Source: Sphingobacteriales bacterium 44-61 (GTDB taxonomy: Bacteria; Bacteroidota; Bacteroidia; Chitinophagales; Chitinophagaceae). From it: a stretch of DNA of 64,000 nucleotides. Numbering within the stretch: the stretch's first letter is position 1; each line of letters opens with the position of its first letter. The notes under the pieces are model-generated. The model made no database searches, had not been told where the DNA came from, and saw nothing but the letters and a program-made list of their open reading frames with translations. The DNA lies in NCBI GenBank assembly GCA_001898405.1, contig MKTW01000012.1, positions 1 through 64,000 on the forward strand, read 5' to 3'. The position numbers and the translations under genes were made by a program. Below are positions 15,076 to 23,314 of the stretch, piece after piece.

Positions 15076-17031
15076 ATGCAACGGATAATTTTTATGTTGG
15101 TACCCCTCGTGATTTGCTTGCTTGCATTCCGACCTCTGAATATTCAAACAGTGCATGGTAAAATAACTGACGGGGAGGGAAACCCTCTTGCAGCAGTAAC
15201 AATAGCTGTAAAAGGAACAAAGACGGCTACCTCGTCTAATACAGATGGAACTTATCAGATCAGCGTAACCAATGAAAAAGCCACGCTTGTGTTTTCATTG
15301 GTTGGCTTTGACTCGAAGGAGGTAAAGGTCAAAGGAAAGACCGAAATAAATGTTTCACTGACCGTTTCCATCCAAAAACTGGAAGAAGTGGTGGTAGTGG
15401 GTTATGGACAGAGGGATGAAATGGCCAACTATGAATCACGGATAGCGCCTACCAGCGGGTATGTTAAACAAAGCCAGGCTTTGCAGGGAAAAGTTGCCGG
15501 AGTTGCTGTCAGAGGCAATACCGGTTATCGTCGTAATGGCCAGTACAGGGACCAGGCACCGGTCCACTTCAATACAGAAGACTATGACGCGATCAATGAA
15601 ACCCGTTTTCTGAAAACATCAGATAATCCGCTTTCCACTTTTTCTATTGATGTGGATGCTGCATCTTACAGCAATGTGCGCCGCTTCTTGAACCAGGGGC
15701 AATTGCCTCCATCCGGTGCAGTTCGTATAGAAGAAATGATCAACTACTTCAAGTATGATTATCCTCAACCTGCCGGTGAGCATCCTTTTTCCATCAACAC
15801 AGAAATATCCGACGCTCCCTGGAATAAGGATCATAAGCTGGTGCTGATCGGTTTGCAGGGGAAAAAGATAGCGGCAGATAACCTGCCTGCATCCAACCTG
15901 GTGTTCCTGATCGATGTATCGGGCTCAATGGATGATCCAAATAAACTTCCGCTGGTAAAGGCTTCGATGAAAATGCTGGTTGACCAGTTGAGAGAACAGG
16001 ACAAAGTGGCTATTGTGGTATATGCAGGTGCAGCAGGCCTGGTATTGAAGCCGACTTCCGGCAGTGAAAAGATCAAAATAAAAGACGCGATCGATAATCT
16101 TAACGCAGGGGGCTCCACTGCAGGTGGTGAAGGCATCCGCCTGGCTTATAAAACAGCCAATGAATTCCTGGTAAAAGGAGGCAACAACCGTGTGATACTT
16201 TGCACTGATGGAGATTTTAATATAGGTGAAAGCAGTGACGCCTCTATGGAGAAACTGATAGAAGAAGAGCGTAAAACAGGTGTATTCCTGACAGTATTAG
16301 GTTATGGCATGGGCAATTATAAAGACAATAAAATGCAGAAGCTGGCAGATAAAGGGAATGGCAACCATGCTTATATCGATGGCCTTAGCGAAGCAAAAAA
16401 AGTATTGGTAAATGAATTCGGCGGCACTTTGTTCACCATTGCCAAAGATGTGAAACTGCAGGTAGAATTCAATCCTGCTATTGTACAAGGCTATCGCCTT
16501 ATCGGTTATGAAAACAGGATGCTGGCCAAGGAAGATTTCAACGATGATAAAAAAGATGCCGGTGAATTGGGCAGCGGGCATGCGGTAACGGCATTGTATG
16601 AAATTATACCCGTGGGAGTGAAGAGTGATTTCCTGGCTACAGTTGACCCGCTGAAATATCAGAAAGGAAAAGATCAGCCCTCAACCACCTCATCAGGCGA
16701 CGAAATGTTTACAGTGAAATTCCGCTACAAAGCACCGGATGGCAATACGAGCCGGTTGCTGGAAAAAGCTGTAAAGAATGAAACACTTTCATTGAGCAGG
16801 ACTTCTGATAATTTCCGTTTTGCAGCATCAGTAGCAGAGATGGGATTGTTGCTGCGCCAGTCGGAATTCAAAGGGGATGCTTCGTTTGATCAGGTGATCA
16901 GTTTGGCCAGGGGCGCCCGCGGAGCAGATGAGGAAGGATACAGAAGTGAATTTATCCGGTTGGTGGATAATGCAAAACTGCTGGCAAAAGAGAAACCTGT
17001 TGCTTCTTCAGAAGAAGTTGGGAAAAGATAA
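15076..17031 (+). CDS. YfbK-type von Willebrand factor A protein with N-terminal SusC-like modules
   Basis: From ATG 15076 the 651-residue protein has a signal/anchor helix (MQRIIFMLVPLVICLLAF), a carboxypeptidase-regulatory sandwich (about 24-100), the SusC-type link 'EEVVVVGYGQ' (about 103-112) and a short plug-like piece 'QALQGKVAGVAVRG'. Then follow the vWF_A N-terminal region ('NPLSTFSIDVDAASYSNVRR'), a vWA domain with the MIDAS motif D280-x-S282-x-S284, and a C-terminal DUF3520-like part. vWA domains bind metal and protein partners; the exact role is unknown. Upstream in-frame starts (14971) would bury the signal. It is divergent from the sigma/anti-sigma pair. Confidence 0.85.
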   Translation: MQRIIFMLVPLVICLLAFRPLNIQTVHGKITDGEGNPLAAVTIAVKGTKTATSSNTDGTYQISVTNEKATLVFSLVGFDSKEVKVKGKTEINVSLTVSIQKLEEVVVVGYGQRDEMANYESRIAPTSGYVKQSQALQGKVAGVAVRGNTGYRRNGQYRDQAPVHFNTEDYDAINETRFLKTSDNPLSTFSIDVDAASYSNVRRFLNQGQLPPSGAVRIEEMINYFKYDYPQPAGEHPFSINTEISDAPWNKDHKLVLIGLQGKKIAADNLPASNLVFLIDVSGSMDDPNKLPLVKASMKMLVDQLREQDKVAIVVYAGAAGLVLKPTSGSEKIKIKDAIDNLNAGGSTAGGEGIRLAYKTANEFLVKGGNNRVILCTDGDFNIGESSDASMEKLIEEERKTGVFLTVLGYGMGNYKDNKMQKLADKGNGNHAYIDGLSEAKKVLVNEFGGTLFTIAKDVKLQVEFNPAIVQGYRLIGYENRMLAKEDFNDDKKDAGELGSGHAVTALYEIIPVGVKSDFLATVDPLKYQKGKDQPSTTSSGDEMFTVKFRYKAPDGNTSRLLEKAVKNETLSLSRTSDNFRFAASVAEMGLLLRQSEFKGDASFDQVISLARGARGADEEGYRSEFIRLVDNAKLLAKEKPVASSEEVGKR

Positions 17032-17108
17032 ACCTGATTTATACAAACGTAATTGTGTGTTGAAGGCCTCCTATTGAAAATAATCATCTAACAGCCGGTT
17101 AGTGATAC

Positions 17109-17130
17109 GGGGCCGGTATCTACCGGCCCC
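17109..17130 (+). terminator. GC-rich hairpin after the vWA gene
   Basis: Perfect 10-bp arms (17109-17118 and 17121-17130, core GGGGCCGGTA) with a 2-nt loop, followed by CTTTATAC. The T-run is short, so it may be an attenuator or processing stop before the next gene at 17154. Confidence 0.6.
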
Positions 17131-17153
17131 CTTTATACAAAACAAAAAATCTT

Positions 17154-18107
17154 ATGAGGTATCTGTACATTTCTTTCTTTTTATGTTTAATAGCCGGCAA
17201 TAGCTTTTCACAAAGCAGTGTTGATAGTGCAGCAACGAAAGGCAATCCTGGTCCTGCCCGTTTTTTTATTCGATGTCAGGCGACTGTGAAAGATGACGGG
17301 CCTCTTTGGATTGCCGATGGTGTGGTGGTCGGCTTAAGCTTTATCAGGAAAATCGATCCCGATGACATTGAGTCTATTGATATTTTAAAAGATAATTATG
17401 CAGCTGCAGTTTACGGAAACCGGGCTATTAATGGTGTGGTTATAATTACCACCAAAGCTGCCAGGATGAGGCAGTTCCTGGTGAAAGACCTGCTGGAAGG
17501 AAATGGAGTTCCCGGTGCAACGCTTACGTTTATTTCTTTAAAGAATGAAAAAGATAGTTTGCGGTTTGCGGCGGATGAAGAAGGGATCGTGAAAACAACT
17601 TTATTAAAACCAGGTGAGGAGTATAAAGTAGAAGTTAGCTCCGTTGGATATAAATCTTTATCCGCGATACATACATATATGCCTCCCGGTAAGATTAGCC
17701 AATTCGTGTTGGAAAAGGATATAAAAGAAAATCAGCCGGCATCAGTAATGTCTTATATCCTTCACCGCAGAATTTGTTGTGGCTGTATTGCCACAATTTC
17801 CAAAAGCATCTCTCTTGACCTTATTGCTGATAGGTCATTACCAGTGTCTGGCCGTATATACCCTAATCCCTTAATAAGGGGTAGTGCTCTTAAGGTGGAA
17901 ATGGGCATACAGGAAGAAAAGCCATTGCAAATAAGAATCACCAACCTCGCCGGATCGGCATTACGTTCAATGAACTATCGCCCTTTCAAGGGAATGAACA
18001 GGATCGAGCTCCCTACAGAAAGCCAATGGGCAGCAGGAATATATTTCATGCAGGTACTGGATGAAAAAGGCAAGCTGTTAAAACAAGATAAATTCCTCAT
18101 TCAATAA
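17154..18107 (+). CDS. secreted protein with SusC plug-like segment and T9SS-type C-terminal domain
   Basis: A 317-residue protein with a signal peptide (about 1-20, ending NSFSQ). Residues about 50-105 ('IADGVVVG', 'IDPDDIESIDILKDNYAAA', 'YGNRAINGVVIITTK') copy the plug motif of SusC/RagA receptors, yet no beta-barrel follows. A carboxypeptidase-regulatory-like sandwich comes next, and the end is a T9SS type A sorting domain ('IYPNPLIRGSALKVEM' to 'GIYFMQVLDEKGKLLKQDK'). It should be exported by the Por system and anchored at the surface. Cys pair 'RRICCGC' in the middle is unusual. Cotranscription with the next gene is likely (6-nt gap). Confidence 0.78.
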   Translation: MRYLYISFFLCLIAGNSFSQSSVDSAATKGNPGPARFFIRCQATVKDDGPLWIADGVVVGLSFIRKIDPDDIESIDILKDNYAAAVYGNRAINGVVIITTKAARMRQFLVKDLLEGNGVPGATLTFISLKNEKDSLRFAADEEGIVKTTLLKPGEEYKVEVSSVGYKSLSAIHTYMPPGKISQFVLEKDIKENQPASVMSYILHRRICCGCIATISKSISLDLIADRSLPVSGRIYPNPLIRGSALKVEMGIQEEKPLQIRITNLAGSALRSMNYRPFKGMNRIELPTESQWAAGIYFMQVLDEKGKLLKQDKFLIQ

Positions 18108-18113
18108 TTTTTT

Positions 18114-19121
18114 ATGACCAAGCATATCCAATTAGTGATTCCGGAACCCTGCCATGAGAGTTGGGATAAGATGCCTCCCGTTGAACAAGGAAAGTTCTGT
18201 GCTTCCTGTCAAAAGAAAGTGATAGACTTTACAGGGATGAGTGATGAGAAACTGGCTGCGTTCTTCCGTAAACCAGATACTTCGGTTTGTGGCAGGTTTC
18301 AGAAGGAACAGTTGGAAAAGGACCTGGTTATTCCCCGGAAGCGGATACCCTGGGTCAAATATTTCTTCCAGATCGCTCTGCCGGCTGTTTTGTTTTCGTA
18401 TAAAGGGTATACACAACAGGTGAAGGGGAAAGTGCTTGCAAAGCCCAATACGGTATTAACAGAACAGGAAAATAAATCAACAGAAAAGGATACCTCAACA
18501 CAGGAACCCCGAAAGAGAGTGCTGTCAGGAAGGATAGTGGATGCCGAAGGACAAGGGATCAGTTATGCGAGTATATGGGTTGAGAACACTTTGCAGGGGA
18601 CTGCTACCGACAGTGCCGGTTACTTCAGGCTTACTATAAAGGAGGATTCGGTGATAATGCTCCGGGTCTCTCGTATTGGTTATGAGGCCCGGAATATTTT
18701 GTTTGACCCTGTTAATGGCGATAGCGTTCCTGCTATACAACTTCAAAGGGAGGAGTTGACGGGTGTACTGGGTTTTGTTATCACTGTTAAAAAACAACCT
18801 TCTGTAATCCCTAAAAGAATCTCTAAGATCATTCCTGCAACTATGGACACAGAATCTCCGCATTTCAAAGTGTTTCCCAACCCGGCCCCTCAGGGAGGCA
18901 GTTTGAATATTGAACTGATCAATAAATTAAAGGAGGGGTATTATGATATGCTGGTGACCAGCTTTGAGGGCAAGCGGGCCTTTCAGAAGAAAATCTGGAT
19001 TGATGCTGAAGCAAAAGCGATGAACGTAGAACTCCCTCTTATCTCTGCTGGCAATTATATCGTCAGTTTGAAAAACAAGAAAAACGGAAAGGTGTTTGGA
19101 GAAAAACTGGTGATCCGGTAG
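18114..19121 (+). CDS. zinc-ribbon-like N-terminus, carboxypeptidase-regulatory domain and T9SS-like C-terminus
   Basis: The N-terminal 60 residues carry 'EPCHESWDKMPPVEQGKFC' and 'ASCQKKVIDFTGMSDEKL', a cysteine motif widespread in Bacteroidota that resembles a treble-clef or zinc ribbon. A hydrophobic helix follows near residues 83-99. Then come a beta-sandwich ('LSGRIVDAEGQGISYASIWVE') and a C-terminal domain like a T9SS sorting signal ('FKVFPNPAPQGGSLNIEL' to 'GNYIVSLKNKKNGKVFGEKLVI'). There is no classical signal peptide before the cysteine module, so topology is uncertain. It follows the previous gene by 6 nt. Confidence 0.72.
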   Translation: MTKHIQLVIPEPCHESWDKMPPVEQGKFCASCQKKVIDFTGMSDEKLAAFFRKPDTSVCGRFQKEQLEKDLVIPRKRIPWVKYFFQIALPAVLFSYKGYTQQVKGKVLAKPNTVLTEQENKSTEKDTSTQEPRKRVLSGRIVDAEGQGISYASIWVENTLQGTATDSAGYFRLTIKEDSVIMLRVSRIGYEARNILFDPVNGDSVPAIQLQREELTGVLGFVITVKKQPSVIPKRISKIIPATMDTESPHFKVFPNPAPQGGSLNIELINKLKEGYYDMLVTSFEGKRAFQKKIWIDAEAKAMNVELPLISAGNYIVSLKNKKNGKVFGEKLVIR

Positions 19122-19155
19122 CCATTTTAGGATTGTTTGTATCGTTGCGGTACTT

Positions 19156-20070
19156 CTACGCCGGACGGTTATTGTTAAACGCCGGATGGAAATTCTCCAG
19201 GGTCTTTCTCAAAAACTCCCTGTCCAGGTGAGTATATATTTCTGTTGTGGTAATACTTTCATGCCCCAGCATTTCCTGCACTGCGCGAAGATCAGCACCA
19301 CCTTCTACCAGGTGGGTGGCAAAAGAATGACGGAATGTATGTGGCGATACGGTTTTATGAATGCCTGCTTTCTTCACCAGTCCCTTAATGATAAGAAAGA
19401 TCATTACCCTGGATAATTTGCTGCCACGGTTATTCAGAAACACGATGTCTTCATTTCCCGGTTTGGGCTGTGTGTGCACCCTTATCTGCTTTATATAAAG
19501 TGTGAGATATTTGACTGCGCTGCTGCCGATAGGTACCAGCCTCTCCTTGTCACCTTTACCCAGAACACGGATAAAACCTACATCGAGATAAAGCTGTGAA
19601 AGTTTCAGGTTCACCACCTCGCTTACCCGCAATCCGCAACTGTACATGGTTTCCAGGATAGCTTTGTTTCTCCCGCCTTCAGGTTTGCTCAGGTCCAGTT
19701 GTGCAATAATGGATTCTATTTCTTCATAGCTTAAAACATCCGGCAAAGCCCTTTTCAGTTTAGGCGCTTCCAGCAGGGTGGTGGGATCAATGCGTGTAAT
19801 GTTTTCCAGCAAACAGTATTTATAAAATGACTTGATACCGGAAATGATCCTGGCCTGTGAAGTGGATGTCATACCAAGTTCAGTGATCCATTTCAGGAAC
19901 TGCTGCAGTTCTTTCAATCCGATATCGCCGGGATTCTTTAAAGAAGAAGCCTCCTGCAGGTATTGCGTTAACTTGTCAATATCCCGCAGGTAGGCTTCAA
20001 TGGAATTATCAGCCAGTGATTTTTCCAGTTGCAGATAGGCTTTGAATCCTTTTTTGTAAGCCTCCCACAT
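19156..20070 (-). CDS. xerD: site-specific tyrosine recombinase XerD
   Basis: A 304-residue tyrosine recombinase that resolves chromosome dimers at dif, with XerC or alone. The catalytic residues are readable: Arg in 'CGLRVSEVVNL', Lys in 'GKGDKERLVP', His-x-x-Arg in 'SPHTFRHSFATHL', His in 'MLGHESITTT' and the nucleophile Tyr in 'EIYTHLD'. An N-terminal SAM-like core-binding domain is complete. Length and sequence fit the housekeeping enzyme rather than a phage or integron integrase. The next gene upstream on the same strand is 23 nt away. Confidence 0.92.
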   Translation of the reverse strand: MWEAYKKGFKAYLQLEKSLADNSIEAYLRDIDKLTQYLQEASSLKNPGDIGLKELQQFLKWITELGMTSTSQARIISGIKSFYKYCLLENITRIDPTTLLEAPKLKRALPDVLSYEEIESIIAQLDLSKPEGGRNKAILETMYSCGLRVSEVVNLKLSQLYLDVGFIRVLGKGDKERLVPIGSSAVKYLTLYIKQIRVHTQPKPGNEDIVFLNNRGSKLSRVMIFLIIKGLVKKAGIHKTVSPHTFRHSFATHLVEGGADLRAVQEMLGHESITTTEIYTHLDREFLRKTLENFHPAFNNNRPA

Positions 20071-20093
20071 AATAAGCGTTTATAGTTGGTACT

Positions 20094-20750
20094 TTATTTC
20101 AGTTCAATGCTTTTTGATTTGACCTGCCATTCATCACCGATCTTCACTTTGGCCCAAATACTTGTAGGCGTAATATTTACTGAATCGATAAATTCATGTA
20201 TTGCGTCATAATTAATGTCCAGTTTTTGTCCGAAGGTCATCATGGCCTGTTTGCCGGTAGTCATTTCTTCCACAAAGAGGTTGCCGCGGTCTGAATAGGC
20301 AATGAGCCCATTAGCAACAGCAAATTTGGGGTCAAACGAATTAATGGCGCTGGTTTTGCGGCCAAGCGGATCACGTCCGTTGAAAGGAATTTTCAGGAGA
20401 TAACCACGGCCATTGCTGCAATCGTTAAAAGCCACCCACGCATAACTGGTATCTTTAATAAAGCAGCTAACAGCCTGGGGATTCAGTTTTACAGGGGCGC
20501 CAACAAGGTCAGGTATTCCCAGCTTACGGTTATCACCCATGCCACTGTAGCTCCAGGCAATGGTGTCTGCATTGCAATTTGCAGCACTGATATACACATA
20601 AGGTTTCAGGGGATGCGCGTCGTCAACAAATTTAAGACTGTCTTTCAGGCAAATGGTATCGCAAAAAGAAGGCGGACCGCCCGCAGATTTGCAGGAACTG
20701 AAGGCCCAGGCGATGGATACGGTGACAACGAGCAAAAGAACTATTCTCAT
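20094..20750 (-). CDS. hypothetical lipoprotein
   Basis: A 218-residue protein with a lipoprotein signal (lipobox AFSSC, Cys20). The mature part contains 'PYVYISAANCNADTIAWSYSG', 'YAWVAFNDCSNGRGYLLKIPFNG' and 'NGLIAYSDRGNLFVEEM', repeating short strands like a small beta-propeller fragment. I do not recognise a named family. It lies 23 nt upstream of xerD, so the two may share a transcript. A TATTTTTG box at 20775-20782 is a credible promoter. Confidence 0.7.
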   Translation of the reverse strand: MRIVLLLVVTVSIAWAFSSCKSAGGPPSFCDTICLKDSLKFVDDAHPLKPYVYISAANCNADTIAWSYSGMGDNRKLGIPDLVGAPVKLNPQAVSCFIKDTSYAWVAFNDCSNGRGYLLKIPFNGRDPLGRKTSAINSFDPKFAVANGLIAYSDRGNLFVEEMTTGKQAMMTFGQKLDINYDAIHEFIDSVNITPTSIWAKVKIGDEWQVKSKSIELK

Positions 20751-20774
20751 ATTTTATTGGTTTAGTGAGGGAAA

Positions 20775-20782
20775 CAAAAATA
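20775..20782 (-). promoter_or_regulatory. -7 box TATTTTTG for lipoprotein-xerD unit
   Basis: A perfect TAnnTTTG match on the minus strand, about 24 nt before the start at 20750. Confidence 0.5.
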
Positions 20783-20887
20783 ACCAATGAGCTGCTTCGG
20801 GAGGAAATAATTTTTTGAACGGCACTATATTAACTTACAGTAAGCCCTTGCACAAAACTTAATTTTATCTCCCCGATCTAAGTACAT

Positions 20888-20949
20888 CCTTCCCGTCCTC
20901 CCCGCCTTACCGGTAAAAACTTACCGGTAAGGCGGGGAGGACGGGAAGG
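20888..20949. repeat. perfect palindrome, 29-bp arms, GC-rich
   Basis: Arms 20888-20916 and 20921-20949 match without mismatch around the loop AAAC. It sits between two divergent genes (lipoprotein and YkgJ), upstream of both. This is not the place for a terminator of either. It could be a mobile palindromic element, a transcription insulator or a cruciform-forming operator. Confidence 0.9.
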
Positions 20950-20987
20950 GCCTACTATTGTTGTGAATTGTGTTATCCTTTTAGTAG

Positions 20988-20995
20988 TATCTTCG
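20988..20995 (+). promoter_or_regulatory. -7 box candidate TATCTTCG, leaderless spacing
   Basis: TATCTTCG ends 5 nt before ATG 21001 of the YkgJ gene. It resembles TAnnTTTG with one substitution. Confidence 0.4.
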
Positions 20996-21000
20996 GCGGT

Positions 21001-21510
21001 ATGAGCGAAATGAAACCCATTAACCTCCGTGCATTTAAAAAGACGGCCCTGAAAAACAAAGGGCGTTTCAGACGTTTCCTGTCAAAACTGGAAAAGGAAC
21101 CACCGCGTGGGCTTGAAAAATTGACTGTTGCAATTGAAAAGGAAGTATGGAAAGAAGTGGATTGCCTTTCCTGTGCCAATTGCTGTAAGACGATGACGCC
21201 TACTTTTAATAAGGCCGATCTGAAAAGGATCTCCAAACATTTTGGTCAAACCCCGGAAGAATTTGCGAAGCAATGGTTGAAAAAGGAGAGAGGTGGCGAC
21301 AGGGATTGGATCAATAAGACCGAACCTTGCCAGTTTCTCAATCTCAAGGATAATAAATGCAGTATTTATGCTATTCGCCCTGCTGATTGTGCAGGATTCC
21401 CGCATCTGCCAAAGAAAATGAAAGATTATGTGCATGTGCATAAGCAGAATATCGAATATTGCCCGGCAACATATAAACTGGTAGAGAAGATGATGACACG
21501 TATACCGTAG
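21001..21510 (+). CDS. YkgJ family cysteine cluster protein
   Basis: A 169-residue protein with cysteines arranged for metal binding: 'DCLSCANCCKTMTPTF', then 'EPCQFLNLKDNKCSIYAIRPADCAGFPH', then a final 'EYCPATY'. This is the zinc- or iron-chelating cluster of the YkgJ/UPF0153 family, whose function is unknown. ATG 21001 is preferred over the frame start at 20968, because the -7-like box TATCTTCG at 20988 would otherwise be inside the gene. It converges on yraN with no gap. Confidence 0.85.
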   Translation: MSEMKPINLRAFKKTALKNKGRFRRFLSKLEKEPPRGLEKLTVAIEKEVWKEVDCLSCANCCKTMTPTFNKADLKRISKHFGQTPEEFAKQWLKKERGGDRDWINKTEPCQFLNLKDNKCSIYAIRPADCAGFPHLPKKMKDYVHVHKQNIEYCPATYKLVEKMMTRIP

Positions 21511-21867
21511 TCATAGAAATACATCTTGTAACAAAAAATATTCTGCTTCTTTATTCCTGTGCACGGTAATAGCCAGGATATCATATTGTATCCATTTATA
21601 TCCTGGATGGAGGAATAGGAATCTGGTGGTAGCCCGCTGGAGGTATTTGAATTTTTTACGGGTAACTTTTTCTTCCGGGCAAACGCCAGGGAAAAATCTC
21701 CTGCATTTTACTTCGATAATATGAAGAATGCTATTCTTTCTCGCTATGATATCGATCTCATAATGAGAATACCGCCAATTGAGATGTAAAATTTCGTAGC
21801 CTTTTTCCTTTAGCCAGTCCACAGCCATCTTTTCTCCTTCTTCTCCTAACTCATTATGTAGTGCCAT
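21511..21867 (-). CDS. UPF0102 (YraN-like) endonuclease-fold protein
   Basis: A 118-residue protein with the restriction-endonuclease-like core 'NELGEEGEKMAVDWLKEKGYEILHLNWR', 'EIDIIARKNSILHIIEVKCRR'. The D...ExK pattern is the nuclease active site seen in Holliday-junction resolvase relatives. YraN-family proteins are conserved but poorly understood, possibly in DNA processing or uptake. It ends directly against the YkgJ stop codon and is divergent from manA by 43 nt. Confidence 0.88.
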   Translation of the reverse strand: MALHNELGEEGEKMAVDWLKEKGYEILHLNWRYSHYEIDIIARKNSILHIIEVKCRRFFPGVCPEEKVTRKKFKYLQRATTRFLFLHPGYKWIQYDILAITVHRNKEAEYFLLQDVFL

Positions 21868-21910
21868 AGTGTATCTTTACCTTTTATATCAGAAAGGTAA
21901 AAGCTTCAAC

Positions 21911-23122
21911 ATGCAGGACATTGGGAAATTAACAGGAACTGTAAAGCATTATGACTGGGGCGGCGACGTTTTTATACCGGCTTTGCTTGATGTTTTAAAC
22001 GAAAAAGGAAAACCTTATGCTGAATACTGGCTGGGCGTTCATCCTCAGGCAGATTGTAAGGTGGTTTTTCCGGACAATACAGCTTTTTTGCTGCGTGATT
22101 ATATTGCACAGGAAGGCGATAAGGTGTTAGGCGGCTATGTAAGCCAGCGGTTTGGCAATATGCCTTACCTGCTGAAAGCGCTTGATGTAAGAGACATGCT
22201 TTCCATCCAGGTGCATCCTTCAAAAGCGGAAGCGGAAAAGGATTTTGCTGCAGAAAATGCGCTTGGCGTGCCGCTTGATTCCCCACAACGTAATTATAAG
22301 GACAATAACCATAAACCGGAACTGATGGTTGCCATGGGTGAGTTCTGGCTATTACATGGCTTCCGCCCGCCTGCAAGCATGAAGCAGGTGCTGACGCAAA
22401 CTCCTGAATTAACTTTCCTGCTTCCTGTTTTTGAAAAGGATGGTTATACCGCCTTATATAAACTGGTAATGGAAATGCCCCAGGAAGAGGTGAATGACCG
22501 GCTCAATCCTTTACTCAGCCGCATCCTTCCGTTATATAAAGCCGGTAAACTGGAAAAATCCACCCCCGATTACTGGGCCGCGAAAGGAACACTTACTTTT
22601 TCCCAACCAGGTAAAACCGACAGGGGAATATTTTCGGTATACCTGTTCAATCTTGTGCAGGTAGAAAAAGGTAAGGCTGTTTTCCAGGATGCAGGCGTGC
22701 CCCATGCTTACCTGGAAGGGCAGAATATCGAGATCATGGCCAGTTCAGATAATGTGTTGCGTGGAGGACTTACCAATAAGCATATTGATGTAAAGGAATT
22801 GCTGAAACACGTGAAATGTGAAGCTACCTACCCCGCCATACTGAATGGAGATAAGAAAGGACCGGAAGTTGTTTATAAAACTCCAGCTCCTGATTTTGAA
22901 CTCAGCTCCCTTGAACTTAAAAAAGGCGAGATAGCCTCGCTGGATATTCTTACCACCGATATATTACTGCTTGTAAAAGGATCTGTACGGGTAAGCAGCC
23001 CGCATGGAACGGTAGAGATCAGGATAGGGGGGCCATCGGCGGTGCTTTTCCCTGCTAAAAATACACAGCTGCAGGCGTTGGAAGATAGCTTCGTCTTTAA
23101 AGCTACAGTCCCACAGCCATAG
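21911..23122 (+). CDS. manA: mannose-6-phosphate isomerase, class I
   Basis: Interconverts mannose 6-phosphate and fructose 6-phosphate, feeding GDP-sugar and surface polysaccharide synthesis. The 403-residue cupin enzyme shows the zinc ligands: 'SIQVHPSKAEAE' (Gln/His near 100-102), 'HKPELMVAMGEFWLLHGFRP' (Glu about 137) and 'DAGVPHAYLEGQNIEIMASSDNVLRGGLTNKHID'. ATG 21911 is chosen over 21869 because the added residues are not typical of the N-terminus 'IGKLTGTVKHYDWGG'. It ends before a very long hairpin. Confidence 0.93.
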   Translation: MQDIGKLTGTVKHYDWGGDVFIPALLDVLNEKGKPYAEYWLGVHPQADCKVVFPDNTAFLLRDYIAQEGDKVLGGYVSQRFGNMPYLLKALDVRDMLSIQVHPSKAEAEKDFAAENALGVPLDSPQRNYKDNNHKPELMVAMGEFWLLHGFRPPASMKQVLTQTPELTFLLPVFEKDGYTALYKLVMEMPQEEVNDRLNPLLSRILPLYKAGKLEKSTPDYWAAKGTLTFSQPGKTDRGIFSVYLFNLVQVEKGKAVFQDAGVPHAYLEGQNIEIMASSDNVLRGGLTNKHIDVKELLKHVKCEATYPAILNGDKKGPEVVYKTPAPDFELSSLELKKGEIASLDILTTDILLLVKGSVRVSSPHGTVEIRIGGPSAVLFPAKNTQLQALEDSFVFKATVPQP

Positions 23123-23149
23123 AGTTGGTCAGTAACCCACCAATTAAAA

Positions 23150-23223
23150 TTTTCCCACTAAGACGACAAAGAGCACAAAGAAATAGTAAACCCTTTGTGC
23201 TCTTTGTCGTCTTAGTGGGAAAA
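23150..23223. terminator. very long hairpin, 31-bp perfect arms
   Basis: Arms 23150-23180 and 23193-23223 are perfect reverse complements around a 12-nt loop beginning AAATA. The arm contains CCCACTAAGACGACAAAGAG, related to the hairpin at 47456-47520. It lies 3' of manA and ends in A-run/T-run flanks, so it can terminate in both directions. Its repeat-family character suggests a dispersed element as well. Confidence 0.8.
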
Positions 23224-23273
23224 CACCTGAAAAAGCACTGAAATCCTATATCGTGAGATTAGCGTAATTGTTT

Positions 23274-23281
23274 TATTTTTG
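23274..23281 (+). promoter_or_regulatory. -7 box TATTTTTG for DUF6580-like gene
   Basis: A perfect TAnnTTTG match, 33 nt before ATG 23315. Confidence 0.5.
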
Positions 23282-23314
23282 CTTATCCTGGGACCCAGGA
23301 AAAAATATTTGACC

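Noticed and set aside
19156-20070. XerD as integrase of the cassette block
   Set aside because: It has the features of the housekeeping XerD, lies about 37 kb away, and lacks any sign of the extra IntI-specific region; kept as chromosome dimer resolution enzyme.
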